A stretch of 64,000 bases of DNA from Enterococcus mediterraneensis. GTDB taxonomy: Bacteria; Bacillota; Bacilli; Lactobacillales; Enterococcaceae. Positions 48,457-56,818 of the stretch are shown in pieces. The position numbers and the translations under genes were made by a program. Every line of letters starts with the position of its first letter. Position 1 is the first letter of the stretch. The notes under the pieces are model-generated. The model was given only the letters and a program-made list of their open reading frames with translations, did no database searches and was not told where the DNA came from. The stretch lies in NCBI RefSeq assembly GCF_900604485.1, contig NZ_UWOP01000001.1, positions 853,501 through 917,500 on the forward strand. The letters are read 5' to 3'.

Positions 48457-50376
48457 ATGGAAGAAAAATATTTGCGTTTATTAAAAGCGAACTTTCCTGA
48501 AAAGGAAGCTGTTTTGACGGAATTGATCAATTTGGAAGCCATCCAGCATCTGCCGAAAGGTACGGAACACTTTGTCAGCGACATCCATGGCGAGTTCCCC
48601 GCCTTTGATCACGTGTTGCGAAATGGTTCCGGAAGCGTAAAAGAAAAAGTCGCTGAATGCCTGCCTGAGCTTACACAAGAGCAATTGACTGAACTATGTA
48701 CGTTGATCTATTACCCAGAAAAAAAGATCCAGAAAATCCAAGAATTACGAACAGACGAAGAAACAACAGCGTGGTTCCGTATCGTTTTGCCGCTGTTGTT
48801 AAAAGTCACGAATTATGCGGGGCGAAAATATACTCGTTCCAAAGTCCGTAAAGCTCTTCCTCAAAAATTTGCCTATATTATAGAAGAACTTCTCAGCGAG
48901 TCTGATCCGCAAAAAGATAAAGTCGATTATTTTGATGCGATCATTGAAAAAATTATCCAACTAAAACAAGCACCAGCACTGATCACCGCATTAGGCTATA
49001 CGATCCAGCGGTTGGTGGTAGATCATCTCCACGTTGTCGGCGACATCTTCGATCGAGGACCTCAACCGGATTTCATCATCGAACGTTTGATGGAGCTGCC
49101 TTCAGTAGATATTCAGTGGGGCAATCATGATCTTGTTTGGATCGCCGCTATTTCCGGTTCCGCGGTAGCGGCTTTGAATCTGATTCGGATCAGCGCCCGT
49201 TACGGCAATCTGGAAATCTTAGAAGATCGTTATGGGATCAATCTGCGACCGCTTTTTGCTTACAGCGAGAAATACTATGCGCCGCTACCGGCGTTTCAGC
49301 CAAAATTCGATGAAGAGCCTTGTCATGCAGAGGAAGCTCGTCTTCTTAATCAAGTCCAGCAGGCGGCCGCTATCTTACAATTCAAGTTAGAAGGCCAACT
49401 GATCCAACGTCGGCCATGCTTTTTATTACAGCCGCGAAACGTATTAGAATATATCGACTACCAAAACCAAACGATTCATTTGAATCAGCAGACTTATCCG
49501 TTGAATGATTTTCATGCGCCGACGATCGACCCCAAACAACCGACTGCATTGACCTTAGAAGAAGAAAATTTGGTGGATCGTTTGCTGACTGCTTTTCAAC
49601 ATTCGGAAAAATTACGGCGGCATATGGATTTTTTGATGGAAAAAGGCGGTATGTACCTGTGCTACAATAATAATTTATTGTTCCACGGCTGCATCCCTCT
49701 TCATGAAAATGGTGATCTGAAATCACTGCGGATCGAAAATGTCACCTATGCTGGTAAAGAACTACTGGATTATTATGAACAGCAGATCCGCAAAAGCTAC
49801 CGCGAACCGGATCAACGGACAGATCTTGCAACAGATCTGTTATGGTATTTGTGGATGGGTGAATGTTCTTCTCTTTTTGGCAAAGAAGCCATGACGACAT
49901 TTGAACGTTATTATCTGCTTGATCCAAAAACACACGTAGAGAAAAAGAATCCCTATTATCGTTTGCGAAATGAAGAAGAGATCTGCCAAGAGATCCTGAA
50001 ACTATTTGGATTACCGGAAACAGGTCACATCATCAACGGACATACACCGGTCAAAGAAAAACAAGGGGAAAATCCCATCAAAGCCCACGGTCGATTGATC
50101 GTGATCGATGGCGGTTATGCGAAAGGGTATCAAAAAACCACCGGTATCGCCGGCTACACGCTTTTATCAAACAGCTACGGCATGCAGCTGGCTGCCCACC
50201 AGCCCTTCACCTCTGTCACAGATGCTGTCGAAAACGGGACAGATATTTTATCCGTTTCACGATTGGTAGCCGTAGCGGAAAAACGAACCAAAGTAAAAGA
50301 TACTACCATTGGTCAAAAGATTACTCAGGAGATGGATGACCTGGAAATTATTTATCAGTTTTTCGATAAATTTTAG
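48457..50376 (+). CDS. fbp: fructose-1,6-bisphosphatase, class III
   Basis: A 639-residue class III FBPase with the calcineurin-like metal motifs DIHGEF (about 43-48), GDIFDRGPQ (about 194-202) and WGNHD (about 223), followed by NGHTPVKEKQGENP near the C-terminus. It hydrolyses fructose-1,6-bisphosphate in gluconeogenesis. Ribosome site GCGAGAGGT before the ATG. Confidence 0.95.
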   Translation: MEEKYLRLLKANFPEKEAVLTELINLEAIQHLPKGTEHFVSDIHGEFPAFDHVLRNGSGSVKEKVAECLPELTQEQLTELCTLIYYPEKKIQKIQELRTDEETTAWFRIVLPLLLKVTNYAGRKYTRSKVRKALPQKFAYIIEELLSESDPQKDKVDYFDAIIEKIIQLKQAPALITALGYTIQRLVVDHLHVVGDIFDRGPQPDFIIERLMELPSVDIQWGNHDLVWIAAISGSAVAALNLIRISARYGNLEILEDRYGINLRPLFAYSEKYYAPLPAFQPKFDEEPCHAEEARLLNQVQQAAAILQFKLEGQLIQRRPCFLLQPRNVLEYIDYQNQTIHLNQQTYPLNDFHAPTIDPKQPTALTLEEENLVDRLLTAFQHSEKLRRHMDFLMEKGGMYLCYNNNLLFHGCIPLHENGDLKSLRIENVTYAGKELLDYYEQQIRKSYREPDQRTDLATDLLWYLWMGECSSLFGKEAMTTFERYYLLDPKTHVEKKNPYYRLRNEEEICQEILKLFGLPETGHIINGHTPVKEKQGENPIKAHGRLIVIDGGYAKGYQKTTGIAGYTLLSNSYGMQLAAHQPFTSVTDAVENGTDILSVSRLVAVAEKRTKVKDTTIGQKITQEMDDLEIIYQFFDKF

Positions 50377-50466
50377 TGTATAATGATGATAAATAAAGGC
50401 ATAACTTGCGATTTTTAAGAAAACCTGAATTTTATTTTGGCGTTTCTTTAAAAGCTTTTAGAAAGG

Positions 50467-50525
50467 TTGCAACATTTCTGAAAATGGACTAAAATTCTAC
50501 CATCTTACAAAATGAAAGTTGGTAA
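50467..50525 (+). promoter_or_regulatory. promoter and leader hairpin of the rhodanese-like gene
   Basis: -35 TTGCAA (50467-50472), 17 bases, -10 TAAAAT (50490-50495). Downstream, TACCATCTT and AAAGTTGGTA (about 50498-50525) can pair just before the coding region; no good Shine-Dalgarno sequence is visible. Confidence 0.6.
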
Positions 50526-50531
50526 ATTAAA

Positions 50532-50825
50532 ATGAATTTTATTTCCTTACAGGACTTTAACGCATTGCGTTCTGTCGAAGATATCTCTATCATCGATATC
50601 CGTGACCAAACTGATTTCGAACTGAATCATTTGGCAACAGCTCAATCGATCCCATCTACAAGCATCCCTAACCGATTGGATCAATTAGATCCAGCAGAAA
50701 CTTATTATATCATCAGTTATTCCGGACGACGTTCAGAAATCATCGCGAAGTATTTGACTAACCATGGTTTCAAGGCGGTCCACGTTATCGGCGGAATGCG
50801 TGCTTTATGGCATACAGCTGCTTAG
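50532..50825 (+). CDS. rhodanese-like protein lacking the catalytic cysteine
   Basis: A 97-residue single rhodanese domain: IIDIRDQTDFELNHLATA (20-37) and the active-site loop ISYSGRRSE. The residue that should be the sulfur-carrying Cys is Ser (SYSGRRS), so sulfurtransferase activity is unlikely. Either a structural or regulatory domain or a functional loss. No close partner; a terminator follows. Confidence 0.8.
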   Translation: MNFISLQDFNALRSVEDISIIDIRDQTDFELNHLATAQSIPSTSIPNRLDQLDPAETYYIISYSGRRSEIIAKYLTNHGFKAVHVIGGMRALWHTAA

Positions 50826-50861
50826 CTTCAAACAAAATAAAGTTGTTAGGTTATCGCTGAT

Positions 50862-50888
50862 CGTCTGCTCATGGCAGGCGGTTAGTTT
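50862..50888 (+). terminator. terminator of the rhodanese-like gene
   Basis: CGTCTGC (50862-50868) pairs with GCAGGCG (50874-50880), then GTTAGTTTTTT. Confidence 0.75.
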
Positions 50889-50940
50889 TTTGGGCAAAAA
50901 AGGGCCCTCATAAAAAAAAGGAAGAAGGAATACATATATC

Positions 50941-51561
50941 ATGACAAAATTATTAGCAGTACAAGCCCATCCGTTATCACGAGAAGAATCTCGTTCGATG
51001 CAGGCATTTCATACATTTTTAGAAGCTTATCAAGAAACTCATCCAGAAGATACGATCGAGATCTTGCCATTATATACTTCTGATATCCCTGAAATCGATC
51101 AGGATCTTTTATCTGGTTGGAATTTTTTAAAGGGCGGTCATTCGTTTGAAGACTTAGAACCTGTGCAACAAGAAAAGATCCGTCGTTTTGATGAATATAC
51201 CGATCAATTCCTTGCAGCAGATAAAGTTTTGATTGCAAATGCTCTATGGAACTTGAATGTTCCCCCTCGTTTATTGATCTGGATCGATGCGATCAGTGTT
51301 GCTGGCAAAACTTTCCGCTACACGGCAGAAGGACCTAAAGGATTATCTACCGGCAAAAAAGTCATGCATCTGCAATCCAACGGCGGCTACTACAACGGTA
51401 AAGATGCCGCTTCTCAATACGTGAAAAAGATCATGGATTTCTTGGGTGTGGATTCCGTCCAACAATTCTTCATTGAAGGCTTGGATTATGATCCAGAGCA
51501 TGCAGAAGAAATCTTGCGTTCCGCTTTAGAAGAAGTCAAAACACTGGCAAAAGAGTTTTAA
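50941..51561 (+). CDS. azoR: FMN-dependent NADH-azoreductase
   Basis: A 206-residue flavodoxin-like protein of the AcpD/AzoR group: KLLAVQAHPLSREESRSMQ (FMN phosphate loop, about 3-21), NALWNLNVPPRLLIWIDAIS and LQSNGGYY. It reduces azo dyes and quinones with NADH and is related by role to the mhq-type genes. AGGAAGAAGG precedes the ATG. Confidence 0.9.
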   Translation: MTKLLAVQAHPLSREESRSMQAFHTFLEAYQETHPEDTIEILPLYTSDIPEIDQDLLSGWNFLKGGHSFEDLEPVQQEKIRRFDEYTDQFLAADKVLIANALWNLNVPPRLLIWIDAISVAGKTFRYTAEGPKGLSTGKKVMHLQSNGGYYNGKDAASQYVKKIMDFLGVDSVQQFFIEGLDYDPEHAEEILRSALEEVKTLAKEF

Positions 51562-51585
51562 AAAATAAACGGTCAGTTTCATAAT

Positions 51586-51640
51586 AAATAACCGAATGAG
51601 CCGCGCTGTTTCTGACAGCATTTGGCTCATTCGGTTATTT
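51586..51640. terminator. bidirectional terminator after azoR
   Basis: AAATAACCGAATGAGCC (51586-51602) pairs with GGCTCATTCGGTTATTT (51624-51640), inner CTGT/ACAG. Confidence 0.9.
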
Positions 51641-51666
51641 TGTTCTGCCTTGCTTGTATGTTTTGT

Positions 51667-52836
51667 CTAAGTTTGATCCTTTTTTTCCGTTAATTCGATC
51701 TTTTCTTCATATAGTCCCGAGATCTTTTTATACCATTCAAACAAATGTGTAATCACTACTTTGGCAGCAGCATATACCGGAATCCCCAAGATCACTCCCA
51801 CGATTCCAAATAACTTCCCTGATGTCAGCAAGACTAACAGGATCGTCACCGGATGGATCGATAGTTGACTTCCTAGGACCAGCGGCGAAATGACACGTCC
51901 TTCGATCGTCTGCTCAACGACAAATACGATCAATACTTTCACCAGCATGAATGGACCGATAACGATTGCCAAAAAGACGGCAGGGATCATTGCTAAAAAC
52001 GAACCAAGATAAGGAACCAAATTCAAGACACCCGCGATCAACCCTAACGTGATAGCATAATCCAGCCCAATGATCGCAAATCCGACAATAAACATCAGCG
52101 CCACAGCAAATGCCACAGTCAGCTGTCCGCGGATATAAGAAGATACTTGATCATTAACTTCTTTTAATACTTGATAAGTTGGTTTTCGCAAACGGATCGG
52201 CAGAAATTTAACAAAATACGGTGCCAACTTGCGTCCGTCTTTCAGCAAATAAAACAGGATAAACGGCATCGTGATGATCGCAACGATGACGGTAGCGACG
52301 GCACCGACAAAATGTCCGATATTTTCGATGGTAGACTTGGAAAAGTCCCGGATAAATGTCGTCAGCCAGCTGGTCACTTTATCCCCGTATGATTCCACTT
52401 GATCTTGGATCTGTGAAAAAATCGGATCGTTCAAGATCTCTGTCACTTTATTATCGATAGTATTCAAATAATCTGGAAAATTATTGGCAAAACTCAATGT
52501 TTGTTCTCGAATCTTTGGTATGATCACTACGATTCCCCAAACGATCAGGCCTACCAAAAGCAGAAACAGCAGTGTGATGCTATATACCCGCTTCATTCCC
52601 TTCTTTTCCAAATAATCGACAGCCGGATTCATCAAATAATACAAAATTCCTGCCATCACGATCGGCAAGCTGACGACCCCGATAAATTCCATGACTGGTT
52701 TAAATAAATACGCGACTTTCGTAAACGCGTTGAGGATCAAAAGAACCAATAAAATGATCAGTAAAGCTGTCACAAATTGATTATTTAAAAACCATTTCCA
52801 GAACCAGGAAAATTTCCGTTTTTCTTTTTGCTCCAT
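51667..52836 (-). CDS. AI-2E-family (YdbI/PerM-type) membrane protein
   Basis: A 389-residue membrane protein with about eight helices and a cytosolic/extracellular middle region (PDYLNTIDNKVTEILNDP). Conserved GVLNLVPYLGSF (about 265-276) and LVLGSQLSIHP near the C-terminus are typical. The family includes AI-2 exporters and Na+/H+ antiporters, so the transported solute is open. It follows a PTS EIIA gene with a 16-base gap. Confidence 0.85.
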   Translation of the reverse strand: MEQKEKRKFSWFWKWFLNNQFVTALLIILLVLLILNAFTKVAYLFKPVMEFIGVVSLPIVMAGILYYLMNPAVDYLEKKGMKRVYSITLLFLLLVGLIVWGIVVIIPKIREQTLSFANNFPDYLNTIDNKVTEILNDPIFSQIQDQVESYGDKVTSWLTTFIRDFSKSTIENIGHFVGAVATVIVAIITMPFILFYLLKDGRKLAPYFVKFLPIRLRKPTYQVLKEVNDQVSSYIRGQLTVAFAVALMFIVGFAIIGLDYAITLGLIAGVLNLVPYLGSFLAMIPAVFLAIVIGPFMLVKVLIVFVVEQTIEGRVISPLVLGSQLSIHPVTILLVLLTSGKLFGIVGVILGIPVYAAAKVVITHLFEWYKKISGLYEEKIELTEKKDQT

Positions 52837-52852
52837 ACTTTCATCTTCCCTT

Positions 52853-53206
52853 CTATGGATAAGTCACCGTCATACCGACTGCGATCTCAGGCAGTTCGTC
52901 CGGCGCTAGATAAATACCGTTAGCGATCACATTTGTTTCCGGTACTGTATCAAAAACAAATGTTACATGCTGCAGCGAGTGCAGGTTTTGGTTCGCGATA
53001 TTTCCCACGAAGGTCACGACATAAGATTTTTGATCAAACGCGATTTGATCGCCTGGTTTTATAGTAATGGCTTGCGGGTCAGAGATCTCTTGGATGATGG
53101 AATAACGTCTCAACCCTTCTGTCGCCTTGTCGCCGAAGAATAGTAATATTTTTTCTTTTTCATCGATAGCGTCTTTTCCGACTGCGATGATTTTTCCTTC
53201 TTTCAT
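52853..53206 (-). CDS. PTS glucitol/sorbitol-type EIIA protein
   Basis: A 117-residue EIIA-Gut-like protein: EGKIIAVGKDAIDEKEKIL opening, IKPGDQIAFDQKSYVVTFVGNIA, then NLHSLQHVTFVF (His-rich phosphorylation region) and YLAPDELPEIAVGMTVTY. No EIIB/EIIC-Gut gene is nearby, so it is orphaned. It is probably cotranscribed with the AI-2E-family gene. It may serve a distant PTS or have a regulatory task. Confidence 0.8.
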   Translation of the reverse strand: MKEGKIIAVGKDAIDEKEKILLFFGDKATEGLRRYSIIQEISDPQAITIKPGDQIAFDQKSYVVTFVGNIANQNLHSLQHVTFVFDTVPETNVIANGIYLAPDELPEIAVGMTVTYP

Positions 53207-53323
53207 AACTTATAAACCCCTTTCTTGCATTTAAAAATATTATAACATAGACGATCATCTGATGAACGCCGTCAATCTTTATATGGTAAAATAAAAAAGT
53301 AATTATCTTTAGGAGGGAGAACT

Positions 53324-54346
53324 ATGTTGAAAAAAATATTTCTTGGTACCTATACACGTCGCGAAAGCAAAGGTATTTACTCTATTGTATTAGATACTGA
53401 AAAAGAAACACTGGAACAATTAGAATTACTTACAGAAGAAAACAGCCCTACTTATCTAGCTCGCAGCGAAAGCAAGTACACTTATACCGTAACATCCGTT
53501 GAAGATAAAGGCGGTTGCGGGGCATATGATCCGGAGTTCACTTTTTTGAATGCGGTGACAGAAGAAGGCGCTCCGTTATGTTATGTGGCAGTCGACGAGC
53601 CGCGCAAACTGGTTTACGGCGCGAATTATCATAAAGGCGAAGTGAATGTCTATCGAATTTTGGCAGATGGATCATTAGCGGCATCAGACGCGCTTTACCA
53701 TGACGAACCGACAGGCAGTCACGAAAACCAAGATTCAGCCCATGTCCACTATACTGATCTGACTCCTGACGGTCGTTTAGCTGTCTGCGATTTAGGTACA
53801 GATCGTCTTTATACTTACGATGTATCGATCGAGGGCAAACTTACTGAAGTTTCGGTCTATGTTGCAGAAGATAAAACCGGCCCTCGCCATTTAGCGTTTC
53901 ATCCTAATCAACAAATCGCGTATTTGTTTGGTGAATTAGACAGTTCTATCACTGTTTTGCGTTACAACAAAGAAGACGGCTCTTTCACACCGCTGCAAAA
54001 AATCTCGACACTGCCGGAAGATTTCCATGAATTCAACAGCGGTGCTGCGATCCGAGTATCTAACGATGGTCGTTTTGTTTACGGATCAAATCGCGGGCAT
54101 AATTCCATCGCTGTTTTCCAAACTGAAAATAACGGCGAAGAGTTATCCCTTATCCAACGGGTATCATCGGAAGGCGATTTCCCTCGAGATTTCGCGTTAG
54201 ATCCTACCAATCAATACTTGGTGTGTGCAAACCAAAACAGCGACAATTTGACATTATATCGCCGCGACAGCGAAAGCGGTAAATTGACGATGATCCAAAA
54301 AGATGTGTATGCCCCTGAATGCGTCTGCGTCTTATTTGAAAAATAA
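53324..54346 (+). CDS. pgl: 6-phosphogluconolactonase (YkgB/Lactonase family)
   Basis: A 340-residue seven-bladed beta-propeller: FLGTYTRRESKGIYSIVLD start, repeated motifs such as DLTPDGRLAVCDLGTD and VSNDGRFVYGSNRGHNSIAVF. The family hydrolyses 6-phosphogluconolactone in the pentose phosphate pathway, though some members act on other lactones. GGAGGGAGAACT precedes the ATG. Confidence 0.85.
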   Translation: MLKKIFLGTYTRRESKGIYSIVLDTEKETLEQLELLTEENSPTYLARSESKYTYTVTSVEDKGGCGAYDPEFTFLNAVTEEGAPLCYVAVDEPRKLVYGANYHKGEVNVYRILADGSLAASDALYHDEPTGSHENQDSAHVHYTDLTPDGRLAVCDLGTDRLYTYDVSIEGKLTEVSVYVAEDKTGPRHLAFHPNQQIAYLFGELDSSITVLRYNKEDGSFTPLQKISTLPEDFHEFNSGAAIRVSNDGRFVYGSNRGHNSIAVFQTENNGEELSLIQRVSSEGDFPRDFALDPTNQYLVCANQNSDNLTLYRRDSESGKLTMIQKDVYAPECVCVLFEK

Positions 54347-54358
54347 TGGAGGAATTTG

Positions 54359-54709
54359 ATGTTTTCTAAAACCCCTGTTGAATTGTTACTAAAAGATTTT
54401 TCACATATTTTGAGCAAGTGCCAATCGATCTATGATTTGGTACTGGGACGCCACTACAATGAATCTCTAGCGATTTTGACTACTGCGGAAGCCTACGCTC
54501 TCGCAGAAAAAGCCTATATCCGCTGCGACCAGAATAAAGAATTGCAGACGGCAGAAGTCGAAGAGTTTATTGAAGCCTTCAATATCTTTTATTTTGAATT
54601 GAAACAAGTCTTATTCCACGACGATGACGACCTGGTATCTCTGCAAAATCGTTTGACTAAAATGCAGGATGACTATGAAGCGCTGACTGCCGCGTTTCAA
54701 CTTTTATAA
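54359..54709 (+). CDS. helical hypothetical protein
   Basis: A 116-residue, mostly helical acidic protein without signal or membrane segments (KDFSHILSKCQSIYDLVLGR; LQNRLTKMQDDYEALTAAF). The ATG at 54359 is preferred to a TTG at 54356 because GGAGG lies 6 bases before it. Thirteen bases follow the lactonase stop, so it is in the same operon. Function unknown. Confidence 0.75.
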   Translation: MFSKTPVELLLKDFSHILSKCQSIYDLVLGRHYNESLAILTTAEAYALAEKAYIRCDQNKELQTAEVEEFIEAFNIFYFELKQVLFHDDDDLVSLQNRLTKMQDDYEALTAAFQLL

Positions 54710-54731
54710 GAATATGAAAGAGGGAGCTTCC

Positions 54732-54893
54732 ATGAATCAAGAAGAAGTGTTGACACGTTTAAAAGAAGAGCTGGAAATGCCTTTGTTCAATGGTAAGATC
54801 GAAGACAAAGAGTACAGCGAAGAAGAATATCAACAATTAAAAGCAGACCTTGTCCGCTATTATGACGATTATGTTCGTAACGTTGAAAATTAA
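54732..54893 (+). CDS. 53-residue acidic hypothetical protein
   Basis: A short ORF starting MNQEEVLTRLKEELEMPLFN and ending YYDDYVRNVEN, preceded by AGAGGGAGCTTCC (ribosome site 8 bases upstream) 22 bases after the preceding helical protein. Acidic and helical. It completes a lactonase-hypothetical-hypothetical operon closed by a terminator. Function unknown. Confidence 0.7.
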   Translation: MNQEEVLTRLKEELEMPLFNGKIEDKEYSEEEYQQLKADLVRYYDDYVRNVEN

Positions 54894-54910
54894 CAATCGT
54901 GTAAAGCAAA

Positions 54911-54946
54911 ACTATCCGGATGAATAGTCATTCGGATAGTTTTTTT
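54911..54946. terminator. terminator after the lactonase operon
   Basis: ACTATCCG (54911-54918) pairs with CGGATAGT (54933-54940), then TTTTTT. Confidence 0.9.
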
Positions 54947-54952
54947 ATGCAC

Positions 54953-56458
54953 TTATTTTGTTTTCTCAGATTTTAAAGAAATAATCTTCGTGGCGACATT
55001 TTCCAAAAAGGTTTCATCGTGTTCCACAATCAGCATCGTCGGCTGCACCTCATGGATGATCTGTTCCAGCTGTTCTTGGTTGAAGACATCCAGATAATTC
55101 AGCGGCTCATCCCAGATAAATAATTCCGCCGGTGTAGCAAGAGATTTTGCCAGTTCAACACGCTTTCGCTGTCCCATGCTCATTTGTTCAATGGGATTGT
55201 TGAAGACATTGCGCTCGACACCTAATTTCCGAAGGTTATTCAGCAAGACTTCATAAGAAAGCTGATGTTCTTTTGCGAATTCTATCAGCGTTCCGCGATT
55301 GTCTTCGTAATTTTGCCGTACATAGCTGATATTCAGATTTTGAGGTCGCAATATTTCCCCGGAAGCTTCTCCGTCGAATTCTCCCAGAAGGTACTTGATG
55401 ATGGAAGATTTTCCTGATCCGTTAGGCCCTTTAAACGCGATCCGCTGTCCTTTTTCCAAGTCAAAGCTGATAGGTGCAAACAACGGCTTGTCGTAGCTTA
55501 ACTGCAGGTTTTCCACCTGCAGCAGCAGCTTGCGATGAGTAGGCTGGAAATTCATGGTCAATGGATCAACAAATTCAATGTTTTTCAACAGCTTTTCTTT
55601 TTCCGCTGCTTGATCCTCCATCCGTTTGACGATTGCTTTGGAACGCTTCATCGTTCGGGCAGCCCGAGCACCAATAAACCCAGTGTCAGCAACGGCTCCG
55701 CTGCCTTTTTTATTTGGATCGCCGTATTTATCTTTCTCTCTTCCCCGTGACCATTCAGCTTTTTCCGCCGCGGTCTGTTTCAAGCGGCCGATTTCTTTTT
55801 TCAGCTTCGTGTTTTCATCTTGTTCATGATGATCCCGCAGATTTTTTTGTTCTTCATAGGTAGAAAAGTTTCCTTGATACATCACCAGTTGGCTTCGTTC
55901 AATGGATAAAATATGATCCACCACTTCATCGACAAAATGCCGATCATGACTGACCAAAATAAAGCCTCGCCGCTTATTTCGCAGATAATCCGCTACTTGG
56001 TTCCGGGCTACGATGTCCAAATGATTGGTGGGTTCATCGATCAGCGGAAAATTCACATCATCCACAAACAGCAATGCCAACAAGACTTTGGTCTGTTCCC
56101 CGCCGGATAAACTCTCAAAGGGGCGCCACAAGATCTCAGGATCCGTTTGTAAAAGATTCAATTCCCGTTCGATCTTCCATTGCTCAAACGAAGACAGCTC
56201 CTGCAAGACGTAATAGGTCAACTGCATCTTGTCCTCGATATGCTGTGGGAAGTAAGTAAAGGATACTTGATGCTGGATCGTTCCGCTGTAAGGAAGTTTT
56301 CCTCTCAATAGATTCAGCAGTGTCGTTTTGCCGCGACCATTCCGCCCGATCAAACCAAGTTTCCAATTGGTGTCGATGGTCAAATTTGTTTGTTCAAAAA
56401 GGTTCGTTGTTTGACTATCAAAGCCAAACGTTAAGTTTTTTATTTCAATCGTTGTCAT
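54953..56458 (-). CDS. lsa: ABC-F ribosome-protection protein, Lsa type
   Basis: A 501-residue ABC-F protein with two ABC domains and no membrane part: Walker A GRNGRGKTT (about 38-46) and GPNGSGKSS (about 341-349), signatures SGGEQTK and SMGQRKR, Walker B segments LIDEPTNHLD and IWDEPLNYLD, and a long interdomain linker (about 190-300, WSRGREKDKYGDPNKKGSG) that reaches the ribosomal P site. It closely follows the Lsa(A) pattern (FGFDSQxTNLFE, NWKLGLIGRNGRGKTT), which gives lincosamide, streptogramin A and pleuromutilin resistance. Note LIDEP in place of the usual LLLDEP in the first ABC. Preceded by an attenuator leader. Confidence 0.92.
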   Translation of the reverse strand: MTTIEIKNLTFGFDSQTTNLFEQTNLTIDTNWKLGLIGRNGRGKTTLLNLLRGKLPYSGTIQHQVSFTYFPQHIEDKMQLTYYVLQELSSFEQWKIERELNLLQTDPEILWRPFESLSGGEQTKVLLALLFVDDVNFPLIDEPTNHLDIVARNQVADYLRNKRRGFILVSHDRHFVDEVVDHILSIERSQLVMYQGNFSTYEEQKNLRDHHEQDENTKLKKEIGRLKQTAAEKAEWSRGREKDKYGDPNKKGSGAVADTGFIGARAARTMKRSKAIVKRMEDQAAEKEKLLKNIEFVDPLTMNFQPTHRKLLLQVENLQLSYDKPLFAPISFDLEKGQRIAFKGPNGSGKSSIIKYLLGEFDGEASGEILRPQNLNISYVRQNYEDNRGTLIEFAKEHQLSYEVLLNNLRKLGVERNVFNNPIEQMSMGQRKRVELAKSLATPAELFIWDEPLNYLDVFNQEQLEQIIHEVQPTMLIVEHDETFLENVATKIISLKSEKTK

Positions 56459-56473
56459 AGTCGATCACCTCGA

Positions 56474-56506
56474 TAAAAAAAGCCTCTCCTATTTTCAGGA
56501 CAGGCT
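56474..56506 (-). terminator. lsa leader terminator T2
   Basis: AGCCTCTCCT (56481-56490) pairs with AGGACAGGCT (56497-56506); seven T follow on the minus strand. It ends only 16 bases before the lsa ATG, so it must be read through for expression. The lsa ribosome site GAGGTGAT follows directly. Confidence 0.85.
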
Positions 56507-56515
56507 TTTTCCACA

Positions 56516-56554
56516 TCACGGCATCAAAAAAAAGATCCCGCATTCGAAAAACAT
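56516..56554 (-). CDS. lsa leader micro-ORF 2 (12 codons)
   Basis: Reads MFFECGIFFLMP and stops at TGA. AGGA lies 6 bases upstream, a usable ribosome site. Its codons 4-7 cover the 3' arm of terminator T1 and codons 7-10 its T run, so a ribosome here prevents T1 from forming. Upstream ORFs with this role are known for ABC-F and other ribosome-targeting resistance genes. Confidence 0.5.
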   Translation of the reverse strand: MFFECGIFFLMP

Positions 56555-56658
56555 AACCAATCCTGAAAATCTGCACACTACACCCGTCAAAAAATGAATC
56601 GACAAATGTAATCTTAATGCAGCTTCGATCAAGTTGGTTAAATTTTCAATGCAGGATC
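56526..56658 (-). terminator. lsa leader terminator T1 with wide loop
   Basis: The arms GATCCTGCATT (minus strand, 56658-56648) and AATGCGGGATC (56544-56534) pair over 11 positions with one G-U, and eight T follow (56533-56526). The loop is 103 bases, long for an intrinsic terminator. A GCTGCATT at about 56633-56626 inside the loop offers an alternative partner for AATGC. Confidence 0.55.
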
Positions 56659-56664
56659 CCTCAT
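56638..56664 (-). CDS. lsa leader micro-ORF 1 (8 codons)
   Basis: Reads MRDPALKI, starting about 12 bases after the expected transcription start and without a Shine-Dalgarno sequence. Its codons 3-6 contain the 5' arm of T1. It may be translated as a near-leaderless ORF or be a chance frame. Confidence 0.35.
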   Translation of the reverse strand: MRDPALKI

Positions 56665-56682
56665 TTCGTATTAGATAAAACA

Positions 56683-56711
56683 AGAATAGCATTTCTCAGT
56701 ACATTGTGCAA
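56683..56711 (-). promoter_or_regulatory. lsa promoter
   Basis: Minus strand -35 TTGCAC (56706-56711), 17 bases, -10 TATTCT (56683-56688). It gives a leader of about 218 bases. Confidence 0.7.
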
Positions 56712-56818
56712 TCATTGAAAACTTTTTTACTACAAAAAAATTGGCCTATACACTATAAACGATCCAATATTAATTATTAAAAAAACTGATGTAAATCATT
56801 TAATAACATAATAAAAAA

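Noticed and set aside
54953-56458. ABC exporter
   Set aside because: Two ABC domains without membrane segments and a long charged linker identify an ABC-F ribosome-binding protein.
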